Source: Flavobacteriales bacterium (GTDB taxonomy: Bacteria > Bacteroidota > Bacteroidia > Flavobacteriales_E > Vicingaceae). From it: a DNA stretch of 49,800 bases. The stretch covers positions 1 to 49,800 of the forward strand of contig NVUQ01000022.1 in assembly GCA_002401955.1 (NCBI GenBank). Direction: 5' to 3'. The position numbers and the translations under genes are program-made. Every line of letters starts with the position of its first letter. Position 1 is the first letter of the stretch. The notes under the pieces are model-generated. The model was not told where the DNA came from and did no database searches. It worked only from the letters and a program-made list of their open reading frames with translations. This document shows positions 41,964 through 49,800 of the stretch, one piece after another.

Positions 41964-44900
41964 ATGAAGAATATTTTAATACTATCAATAGTTCTATTTA
42001 CGCTAACTAACGTTATTCAAGCACAAGAATATGTTCGTTTAATGGAACAGCAAAGTTCAAACTTTTATGATATTCAAAAATCTTTTAACGAACATTGGGA
42101 TGGTAAAGCTTATGAAAAAGGTAAAGGCTGGAAACAATTTAAAAGATGGGAATACTTTATGGAGCCAAGAGTTTACCCTTCAGGTAGAATAATAGATCCT
42201 TCTCTTGCCTATAAAGAATTTAAAAAGTTTAAAACTACTTATAGCAAACCAAAAGGTAGCACTAATAATAAAGCTGCAAATTGGACTGCAATTGGCCCTA
42301 CAAACTTTAATGATAATACTAGCCTGAGAATCGGAAGAATTAATGCAATAACTATAGACCCGAATAATGATAATATTATTTACATTGGATCTCCGGCAGG
42401 GGGTTGCTGGAAATCAGTAGACGGAGGAAATTCTTGGAATCCACTAACTGATAATCTTGGATCATTAGGTGTTTCTGGTATTGCAGTAGATCCTAACAAT
42501 TCTAACATCGTATATATTTCAACTGGTGATGGTGATGGTAATGACACCTATAGTATTGGTATTATGAAATCTCTTGATGGAGGAGCTACATGGGCTAGTA
42601 CAGGTTTAAACTGGAATACTACTCAGAATAGACAAACGCGTAAGATTATTATAGACCCCAACAATTCTAACATATTATTTGTTGCTACTACTGCCGGGTT
42701 ATTCAAAACAACTGATGCTGGAGTAAACTGGACAAATCTTCTTTCTGGAAATATTAGAGATATAGAATTTAACCCAAGTAATTCCAATACTATTTTTGCT
42801 TGCACAAATACTTTTTTTTACAAATCTACTAATGGAGGAAATTCATTCGCTAATATTATTTCAGGAACACCAAGCTCTGGTGTTGGAAGGTTAACAATAG
42901 CAGTAACAGCTAGTGACACCAATTATGTTTATCTACTAGCTACAAACGATGGTGATAATGGTTTTAAGGGAATATATAGATCTACCGATGCAGGAAATAA
43001 CTTTAGTGCTCGAGCTAACTCTCCCAACATATTAGGTTGGAATACATCAGGTAGTGATAGTGGTGGACAGGGTTGGTACGATCTTGCTTTAGAAGCATCT
43101 CCTACTAATAAAAATGAAATTTACACTGGTGGAGTAAACATGTGGAAATCCACTAATGGTGGTGCTAGCTTATTTGCTATTACAAACTGGTGGGATGTTT
43201 CAGGTGGTATAGGTTTTGTTCATGCAGATATTCATTCCATAGATTATTATGGAAATACTTTATACTGTGGTTCAGATGGAGGAATTTTTAAATCTACTAA
43301 TAATGGTGCATCTTGGACAGACTTAACTAATGGCATGCAAATTTCTCAATATTATAGATTAGGATCAAGTGCCTTAAATGCTGGAACTATATTGGCAGGT
43401 GCACAAGATAATGGTACAACTTTACTTAAAAACAACGTATGGACTCATCCAAATGGTGGTGATGGTATGGAGTGTATCGCTGACTATTCTAATACGAATA
43501 TCATGTATGCATCCTCCCAAAATGGTTATATCTCAAAATCTACCAATGGTGGAAATTCTTTTAATAATATTTCTAACAGTATTGGTCAAACTGGAGCTTG
43601 GGTAACCCCTTACGTTCAGGATCCCAACTCTCCCAACACAATTTATATTGGATATAGTAATATATGGAAATCTACCAACGGAGGAAATTCTTGGAGTAGT
43701 ATATCTTCATTTACTTCATCTCATTTAAAATCTTTAGTTGTTGCCCCATCAAATAGTAACGTAATTTATGCTGCAACAGACCATGTTATTTATAAAACAA
43801 CAAATGGTGGTAGTAGCTGGTCTAACATAACTGGTAGTTTTGGTAATTCTATTACCTACATTACCGTTCATAATTTAAATCCTAATATTTTATGGGTTAG
43901 CCTCTCAGGTTTTAGTAATGGTAACAAAGTATTCAAATCAGTTAACGGAGGTGCATCATGGACTAATGTTTCAGGAAATTTACCTAACCTTCCTGTAAAT
44001 TGTGTTACCTATGAATATGGCTCTAACAATGGAATTTATATCGGAACAGATATTGGAATTTATTATAAAAACGATGACCTTACTCTTTGGCAACTTTTTA
44101 GTGATAATCTTCCTAATGTCATCGTTGATGAATTAGAAATACACTATGGTTCTGGTAAAATTAGAGCTGCTACTTATGGAAGAGGATTATGGGAATCAAA
44201 CTTATTTACTACAGCACTTCCTACAGCTCAATTCCTTACTATAGATACTAATATTTGTCCAAATAATTGCGCTCAATTTACTAATACCACTCCTAATTTA
44301 GGTCTAACATGGCAATGGTATTTTCCGGGAGGAACTCCAAGCACATCCACAGACTTAAATCCTTTAATTTGCTATCCTGCTACAGGGAATTATGGTGTAT
44401 CTCTAATGGTCACTAATTCTGCAGGAAGTGATTCTGCCTACGTTTCAAACTATGTTCAGGTGCAAACACAACCAACAGGAGGTGCTCTTCCTCTAACTGA
44501 AGGCTTTGAAACCAGTTCTACTATACCTGCAAATTGGGAAGTAATTAATAATGATAATGGTATAACATGGGAACATAATAATGCTGTTGGCGGATATGGG
44601 ACAAGTGCATCGTGTATTTTCGTAGATAATTTTTCTACTAACTTTGATGGTGAAGAAGATTACTTTGCTTCTTCAACACTTGATTTTTCTTCTATTACAA
44701 ATTCAGAATTAACATTTGATGTTGCCTATAAACAATGGTCACCTGCAAGATCTGACACACTAACAGTTTATTATTCTTTAGATTGTGGATTTACAAAAAA
44801 CGTACTTTGGCAAAAAGGTGGAGGCAATTTAGCTACAACAAATTATAGTCCAATATTTTTCACTCCTACAGCAAGTCAATGGAGAACTGATACTGTTGAC

Positions 44901-45266
44901 TTAACCATTTTATCTGGACAAAATTCAGTTGAAATATATTTTGAAAATAAATCTGATCATGGTAATGCTCTTTACTTAGACAACATTAACATACACGAAG
45001 TATTTGGTGTTAATGTAAAAGAAAATCTTACAAAAAATAATGTTTCGATATATCCTAACCCTTTTAAAAATACAGTAACAATAAGAAACACTAATTCTCT
45101 TATTAACTCTATAGAAATATACGATGCTATAGGGAAGCTAGTACTTCAAGAAAGTGTAAAGTCCAACCTTCACACTTTAGATCTAAATTATTTTAGTAAT
45201 GGATTTTATCTTTTAAAGGTAAAAACTGAGCAAGAAATAATTACGAAAAGGTTGATTAAACATTAA
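41964..45266 (+). CDS. Giant T9SS cargo: BNR propellers, PKD, MAM-like and sorting domains (paralogue 2)
   Basis: 1100 residues with the same architecture as the preceding gene and long identical stretches (for example GGDGMEC, SNSNTIFACTNTFF, YEYGSNNGIYIGTDIGIYY, RAATYGRGLWESNLF, the PKD and sorting domains). Signal peptide ILSIVLFTLTNVIQAQ. Differences concentrate in strand-loop regions of the propellers, in the segment before the PKD domain, and in parts of the MAM-like domain. It is a tandem duplication with a 56-base spacer, so it may be cotranscribed. The ligand is unknown; duplication with loop changes suggests two related surface specificities. Confidence 0.9.
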   Translation: MKNILILSIVLFTLTNVIQAQEYVRLMEQQSSNFYDIQKSFNEHWDGKAYEKGKGWKQFKRWEYFMEPRVYPSGRIIDPSLAYKEFKKFKTTYSKPKGSTNNKAANWTAIGPTNFNDNTSLRIGRINAITIDPNNDNIIYIGSPAGGCWKSVDGGNSWNPLTDNLGSLGVSGIAVDPNNSNIVYISTGDGDGNDTYSIGIMKSLDGGATWASTGLNWNTTQNRQTRKIIIDPNNSNILFVATTAGLFKTTDAGVNWTNLLSGNIRDIEFNPSNSNTIFACTNTFFYKSTNGGNSFANIISGTPSSGVGRLTIAVTASDTNYVYLLATNDGDNGFKGIYRSTDAGNNFSARANSPNILGWNTSGSDSGGQGWYDLALEASPTNKNEIYTGGVNMWKSTNGGASLFAITNWWDVSGGIGFVHADIHSIDYYGNTLYCGSDGGIFKSTNNGASWTDLTNGMQISQYYRLGSSALNAGTILAGAQDNGTTLLKNNVWTHPNGGDGMECIADYSNTNIMYASSQNGYISKSTNGGNSFNNISNSIGQTGAWVTPYVQDPNSPNTIYIGYSNIWKSTNGGNSWSSISSFTSSHLKSLVVAPSNSNVIYAATDHVIYKTTNGGSSWSNITGSFGNSITYITVHNLNPNILWVSLSGFSNGNKVFKSVNGGASWTNVSGNLPNLPVNCVTYEYGSNNGIYIGTDIGIYYKNDDLTLWQLFSDNLPNVIVDELEIHYGSGKIRAATYGRGLWESNLFTTALPTAQFLTIDTNICPNNCAQFTNTTPNLGLTWQWYFPGGTPSTSTDLNPLICYPATGNYGVSLMVTNSAGSDSAYVSNYVQVQTQPTGGALPLTEGFETSSTIPANWEVINNDNGITWEHNNAVGGYGTSASCIFVDNFSTNFDGEEDYFASSTLDFSSITNSELTFDVAYKQWSPARSDTLTVYYSLDCGFTKNVLWQKGGGNLATTNYSPIFFTPTASQWRTDTVDLTILSGQNSVEIYFENKSDHGNALYLDNINIHEVFGVNVKENLTKNNVSIYPNPFKNTVTIRNTNSLINSIEIYDAIGKLVLQESVKSNLHTLDLNYFSNGFYLLKVKTEQEIITKRLIKH

Positions 45267-45411
45267 TACTTAAATCGTACAGAACTAGAAACAAAAAAAC
45301 CAATCTTTTTTTTATAAGCAGATTGCTTTACTTCGAGGCTTTTGCTTTCGCAAAACGTGCTCAACATAAACTCTCCTCGCAATGACGTGGTTATATGATA
45401 ATTGGATTTCA

Positions 45412-46844
45412 CTATTGTTTAATAAATTTAATATTACTGTTAAAGGTATTGTTTTTTACTTGTATAACGTAAACTCCCTTAGCAAGATTCATAGCATCAA
45501 TTGGTACTTTAGTTTCACTATTACTGGTAATAACGGTATTGTTTAAGACTAACTTTCCTGTTATATCCAATATATTTATTTGGGTATCATCTTTTCCTAT
45601 CCCATCAATAACTAAAGTAAAGATACCGTTGTTAGGGTTAGGGTAAATAAGTACTGAGTGTTGGGTTTCGGGTACTGGGTTATTTATACCCACAACAGCA
45701 CCACAAGTATCGCCAATAGCACCACCCACCCACTTAATTAAGTCTGCTACCGTATCTCCATTTTAACATTGTTACCACTACCTATGTACATAGTATCTTG
45801 GTAAAAAGCTATTTGAAAAACATTGTTATAAAAAATATCGTTAGTTGCACACCATTGACTACCATCCCAAACTGCTAATTTAGATGCAGGGATTCCTCCC
45901 ATACTGGTAAAAACACCACCTGCATACAGTTTACCATTGTGTACCTCTAAATCGTAAATATGAGGATTCACTCCCCCAGAACCACCACCAACATCGTGCA
46001 TGGTAGTACCATCCCACCGAGCAATGTTGTTGCCTACATTACCGCCAACACCCGCATTCCAAACACCCGCAATATAAAGGTCTCCATTGTAAATTTTAAA
46101 GTCATCTACTTGTGCTAATCCGCCAACAAAACCAGTCCCTACCGCTTCCCAAGAAGAACCATTAAACTTAGCAATACTGTTTAAATTATTTCCGCTTTGA
46201 TCACTCATGTTTCCACCAATATAAATTTCCCCTTGATATTCTATAATCTCTGAAATTAAACCAGTCGCAGGCAGTGGTGGAAGGGTGTCCCAAATAGTTC
46301 CATCCCAAATTGCTATTCTATCTGCAGCTATAGTTCCTACAGAATCAAAATACCCTCCAACTACATATAGTTTGTTATTAATTACTTCTAAATCGTAAAC
46401 ATGTTGGTTGGGTGTAGTAGGTAAACTATCCCAAGTAGTACCGTTCCATTTGGAGAGGTAGCTGTTCCAAACATTACCCGTTTTATGAAACCCTCCCCCA
46501 AAATAAACATCTCCTTGAAAACGAGTTATAGCATTGACTTGTTTAGGGTTTTCTACAAAAGGAGGAACAATCATATAATTATCCATACCACACCCTAAAG
46601 AATCCCACTGGTTACCATCCCAAACAGCGACCCCTCGATAACTAACTCCATTTATTTCTTTTAAATTAAAATTCCCGATATAGAGTAAATTATCGGCTGT
46701 ATCGGTAAAAAGTGTTCTGACAAGAGCATCTGTTTCCCCAACATCTTGCCAGTTTTGAGCGTAAGCAACTGCTCCCAAATCTTTTATAAATGGGAGGAGA
46801 ACTAATATCGTAACTGTTAAAATGGTATGTTTTAGAGTCTTCAC
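45412..46844 (-). pseudogene. Kelch/propeller-repeat T9SS protein, frameshifted (tandem copy 2)
   Basis: The reading starts with GTG (46844, signal KTLKHTILTVTILVLLPFIKDL), runs 365 codons through repeats of the WDG..W type, and breaks at about 45760: the sister copy has CCATTTATAACATTG where this has CCATTTTAACATTG, a one-base loss. That ends the frame at GSGNNVKMEIR*. The rest continues in another frame as GDTCGAVVGINNPVPETQHS and a T9SS sorting domain ending FIKQ (45412). Intact it would encode 477 residues. The GTG start overlaps the stop of the upstream copy by one base (TAGTG), so they were translationally coupled. The frameshift could also be a sequencing error. Confidence 0.85.
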
Positions 46845-48275
46845 TATTGTTTAATAAATTTAATATTACTGTTAAAAGTATTGTTTTTTACTTGTATAAC
46901 GTAAACTCCCTTAGCAAGATTCATAGCATCAATTGGCACTCTAGTTTCAGTATTACTCGTAATTACAGTATTGTTTAAGACTAATTTACCTGCTACATCT
47001 AATACATTTATTTGGGTTTCATCTTTTCCAATACCGTCTATAACTAAAGTAAATATACCGTTGTTAGGGTTAGGGTAAATAAGTACTGAGTGTTGGGTTT
47101 CGGGTACTGGGTTATTTATACCCACAACAGCACCACAAGTATCGCCAAAAGTACCACCCACCCACTTAATTAAGTCTGCTACCGTATCTCCATTTATAAC
47201 ATTGTTACCACTACCTATGTACATAGTATCTTGGTAAAAAGCTATTTCTCTAACAATACTGTAAAAATCATCATTGGTAGCACACCATTGGCTACCATTC
47301 CAAACAGCTAATCTTAAAGCAGAGATACTATCCATACTCGTAAAATAACCTCCAGCATACAGTTTTCCATTATGCACTTCTAAATCCCAAATAGCAGATG
47401 TTACTCCACTAGAACCTCCACCTACATCACGCATAGTAGTACCATCCCAACGGGCGATGTTATTCCCCACATTACCGCCAACACCAGCTGTCCATTCTCC
47501 AGCAATGTATAATTCACCATTATAAATTTCAAAATCGATAACATTTGCAAGTCCTCCAACAAAACCAGTTCCAACAGCTTCCCAATTGGTTCCATTAAAC
47601 TTAGCAATGCTTGTCATGTTATTACCATTCTGTGCTTCCATATTCCCTCCTACATAGATTTCTCCTTGGTATTCTATAATTTCTGTAACCTGACCAGAAG
47701 CAGGTAAGGGTGGCAGAACAGACCATATTATTCCATCCCAAATTGCTATTCTATCTGCAGCTATAGTTCCTACAGAATCAAAATTTCCAAAAACATACAA
47801 GCTGTTATTAATTGTTTCCAATCCATAAACAATTCCATTTACATTTTCTGGCAAACTATCCCAAGATGTTCCATTCCATTTGGAGAGGTAGCTGTTCCAA
47901 ACATTACCCGTTTTATGAAATCCCCCCCCCAAAGTAGATATCCCCTTGAAACCTTGTTATTCCAGTAACTTGTAAAGGGTTTTGAACAAAGGGTGGAACA
48001 ACCTCATAACTATCAATACCGTTTTCTAAATATCCCCATTGACTCCCATCCCATGTTGCTACCCCTCTAAAGCTCTGCCCATTAATTTCTTTTAAATTCA
48101 TATTTCCAACAAAGAGTAAATTATCTACTGTATCTGTAAATAAAGTTCCTACAATAGTGTTTGTCTCCCCAACATCTTGCCAGTTTTGAGCAAAAGTAAC
48201 TCCTCCCAAATCTTTTATAAATGGGAGGAGAACTAATATCGTAACTGTTAAAATTGTATGTTTTAGGGTCTTCAC
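46844..48275 (-). pseudogene. Kelch/propeller-repeat T9SS protein, frameshifted at a G9 tract (tandem copy 1)
   Basis: GTG start at 48275 with the same signal peptide as copy 2. The frame breaks in the run CCCCCCCCC (47922-47930, G9 on the coding strand): GDIYFGGG is followed by IS*, while eight G's would give FGGGFHKTGNVW as in copy 2. The remainder (362 codons from 47932) is open through YFDSVGTIAADRIAIWDG, GNNVINGDTVADLIKWVGG and the sorting domain ending FIKQ. Intact length is 476 residues. A homopolymeric G tract at this point is a candidate phase-variation switch, but a homopolymer sequencing error or real loss are alternatives. Confidence 0.85.
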
Positions 48276-48484
48276 TATTGTTTAATAAATTTGATATTAC
48301 TGTTAAAAGTATTGTTTTTCACTTTAATAACGTAAATGCCTTTAGCTAAATCTATTGCATTTATTGGCACTCTAGTTTCAGTATTACTTGTAATTACAGT
48401 TTTAGATAATACTAATTTACCTGCTACATCTAATACATTTATTTGGGTTTCATCTTTTCCTATCCCATTCCTATCTAAATCTTC
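48276..48484 (-). pseudogene. Third tandem copy reduced to its T9SS sorting domain
   Basis: Reading from about 48484 gives KDETQINVLDVAGKLVLSKT, ETRVPINAIDLAKGIYVIKV and NNTFNSNIKFIKQ with TAG (48276 end), the last ~65 codons of the sister genes. The rest of the gene is gone. It ends with the same stop/GTG junction used between copies 1 and 2, showing that the array once had at least three units of about 1430 bp. The 48485-48529 spacer carries nothing seen. Confidence 0.8.
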
Positions 48485-48529
48485 AGCTACACTCTTTAAT
48501 GTTACTCTTCTCTAGACACTTCTACGAGT

Positions 48530-48573
48530 TCACGAAATTTAAGCCAGAATACTCCTGTCAAATTGTTTCGTGA
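48530..48573. repeat. Inverted repeat between the tandem array and gwsS
   Basis: TCACGAAA (48530-48537) and TTTCGTGA (48566-48573) are perfect inverted copies around a 28-base spacer, possibly an mRNA hairpin after gwsS (minus strand) or the edge of the duplicated region. No T-run follows. Confidence 0.45.
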
Positions 48574-48633
48574 TAATAAAGACACACTTTTCTCCCCAAT
48601 CTATATGATCAGTTTATTTATAAAAAGAGAATC

Positions 48634-49614
48634 TTATTCTCCCCACAAAGCATCATTAATAGAGGCAATTTTTCCGTTATCCCTCTTATAGCCATTGTGA
48701 CCACTAAAAATTCCTACTTCTTCTAACGATAGATAGCCTTCTTCTTTTTCCCATTTTGATATATAAGGATTATAAACACACTCTTTTTTATGATACCAAC
48801 TCCCGTCTTTTCTTTGATAAGGTAACCTATCATCTATACAAATATTCTGAAATTCGCAATCTTTACATACGTCACACTTACCCTTGTTAACCCTCCAATA
48901 TTTTTGAAAATTAACATCCTTCACAATGTCTAATATTCCTGAAAAATCTTTTAATTCAGATATTGTCCCGTAAGATTTTTCACTTTCAAAGGCATTTTTA
49001 ATTTCTTCATTTGAGTTAATAAAAATATTTTTATTAAAATAAGTGTGTCTATGTAAAGATTCAACATATAAATTTAATTCAGTTTTAAGAAGTGGAAATT
49101 CTTTTGACTCTGAAACTATAACTCTTGAATCATTTTTATCTAAATGAAATTCAGTCATATTCTTTGCAGTTATTATTTGAATACTATCAATAGGTAATTG
49201 ACTTACAAATTCATTACACACATCAAGTAACTTAGACAAATCAGGGTCTTCAATACCTTTTTCGAGGTTAATTATAAGATTAATATTTTCTTCTAATTGC
49301 TGAAAAAAAGTAAGGTTAAACCATTTAAAATGAGAAGGAAGAAACTCAATAAATACTGTATCTATTTTTTTCAACTCAAACTTATCATAGGATAAATTTA
49401 TAGGAATAAACAGTTCAATATGTTGTTCAAAATTATTTACTAGTTCATTTTCAGATAGAAAACTCAAAATATCTTCATCTACTTTTTCTGATTGGTTTAA
49501 TATGTTTTCTAATAGTTCATTTGATAGTTGATAAAAACATTTCTTGCTTAAATCAATAATCGTAGAGCAAAGAAACCCTTTGCAAATTTTAATATCACTG
49601 AAAAAATTAATCAT
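48634..49614 (-). CDS. gwsS: Grasp-with-spasm system SPASM peptide maturase
   Basis: 326 residues. The N-terminal ~240 residues are helical and poorly conserved, with ELFIPINLSYDKF and IDTVFIEFLPSHFKWFNL. The C-terminal SPASM-like cluster is clear: YWRVNKGKCDVCKDCEFQNICIDDRLPYQ ... SWYHKKECVYNPYISKWEKEEGYLSL. This matches GwsS, the SPASM partner that with an ATP-grasp ligase (GwsG) and a precursor peptide makes a ribosomally synthesised modified peptide. There is no radical-SAM CxxxCxxC motif in the N-terminus, as usual for the family. The ATP-grasp and precursor are not in the window. It starts at an ATG overlapping a truncated upstream frame by 8 bases. Confidence 0.85.
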   Translation of the reverse strand: MINFFSDIKICKGFLCSTIIDLSKKCFYQLSNELLENILNQSEKVDEDILSFLSENELVNNFEQHIELFIPINLSYDKFELKKIDTVFIEFLPSHFKWFNLTFFQQLEENINLIINLEKGIEDPDLSKLLDVCNEFVSQLPIDSIQIITAKNMTEFHLDKNDSRVIVSESKEFPLLKTELNLYVESLHRHTYFNKNIFINSNEEIKNAFESEKSYGTISELKDFSGILDIVKDVNFQKYWRVNKGKCDVCKDCEFQNICIDDRLPYQRKDGSWYHKKECVYNPYISKWEKEEGYLSLEEVGIFSGHNGYKRDNGKIASINDALWGE

Positions 49615-49702
49615 TAATTAAATCTTTAAAAGATGTTCCTCCGATGAACTTTTGAGCTTCGGGTAAAATACTTGATTTGTAGTAACTATTATATATAGGA
49701 GA
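49607..49702 (-). pseudogene. Truncated 3' end of the gene coupled to gwsS
   Basis: An open frame of 31 codons (after TGA at 49703-49705) ends LPEAQ and KFIGGTSFKDLIND with TAA overlapping the gwsS ATG. It has no start codon. A Gly-Gly followed by Thr/Ser/Lys/Asp residues could be a precursor leader-core junction of a graspetide or just a protein C-terminus. Upstream is the inverted-repeat element at the window edge. It is either a relic of a precursor or partner gene, or the end of a gene broken by insertion. The identity is unresolved. Confidence 0.4.
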
Positions 49703-49741
49703 TCAATCCCGTCCTAAATGATTTGAGAAATAAAAAAAATA

Positions 49742-49800
49742 GAGAGTGCAAATTAAAGTATCTCAAATTAACTTTGAGTTGCGAACCCAATTCCACTCTC
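49742..49800. mobile_element. Inverted-repeat element at window edge, possible insertion-sequence end
   Basis: GAGAGTGCAAATT (49742-49754) and AATTCCACTCTC (49789-49800) are near-perfect inverted ends (GAGAGTG..AATT), with an inner CTCAAATTAACTTTGAG palindrome. It may be a tiny palindromic element or the terminus of an IS lying to the right. No transposase is visible in the window. It lies where the gwsS-linked gene is interrupted. Confidence 0.4.

Noticed and set aside
45300..45390. Terminator after the second propeller gene
   Set aside because: The CAATC/GATTG arms are short and imperfect, and the region looks like a fragment of a dispersed repeat (CGCAAAACGTGCTCAAC) rather than a clear stem with T-run.

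Overview
The window is AT-rich DNA from a Bacteroidota bacterium, most likely a marine or aquatic member of the Flavobacteriales. The evidence is several proteins with type IX secretion (T9SS) type A C-terminal sorting domains, lipoproteins with short Bacteroidota-type signal peptides, -7 promoter boxes of the form TAnnTTTG, a TonB-dependent receptor with an N-terminal carboxypeptidase-regulatory-like domain, and a grasp-with-spasm (GwsS) maturase. No rRNA, tRNA or CRISPR array was found by eye.

Layout. Positions 1-1500 hold gene wreckage (HlyD-like, lipoprotein-tail and TonB-C-terminus-like remnants), the first copy of a 115-bp MITE-like repeat and a cold-shock gene. Positions 1.5-20 kb are mostly single-gene accessory or housekeeping units: YkgJ-type cysteine cluster protein, T9SS cargo, serine hydrolase, DUF4375-like protein, peroxiredoxin-like protein, lipoproteins, a DUF885 peptidase followed by an S41 peptidase and a VF530 protein, a membrane protein, a DTW-domain tRNA modification enzyme and a CPBP protease. 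Many are preceded by one dispersed intergenic repeat family that ends in a -7 box. Two further MITE copies and decayed restriction-locus pieces (HsdS tail, BRO-N fragment) lie here.

Positions 20-31 kb are the most unusual part. An AddA/RecB-like helicase-nuclease (minus strand, 27669-30812) is followed, beyond its 3' end, by four gene modules pointing toward it: RhuM; an HTH plus nucleotidyltransferase pair; a DUF4143-type ATPase; and a small secreted protein. Each module is preceded by a decayed 150-210 bp copy of the helicase 3' coding end. The result looks like a cassette array built by repeated insertion at the helicase C-terminus, with no integrase in view. Two modules also share a nearly identical leader with 32-34 bp repeated operator-like units. 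A large PD-(D/E)XK nuclease candidate sits at the outer edge.

Positions 31.8-38.3 kb carry miaA and a divergent operon that looks like copper acquisition: a small CxGKCHL protein, TonB receptor, Cys-rich beta-propeller lipoprotein, MbnP and the di-heme MbnH. Positions 38.6-45.3 kb hold two tandem ~1100-residue T9SS beta-propeller proteins. Positions 45.4-48.5 kb hold a tandem array of repeat-rich T9SS genes: two copies that are each frameshifted at a different place (one at a G9 tract), and a third reduced to its sorting domain. The window ends with an orphan gwsS whose upstream coupled partner is truncated, next to an inverted-repeat element at the window edge.
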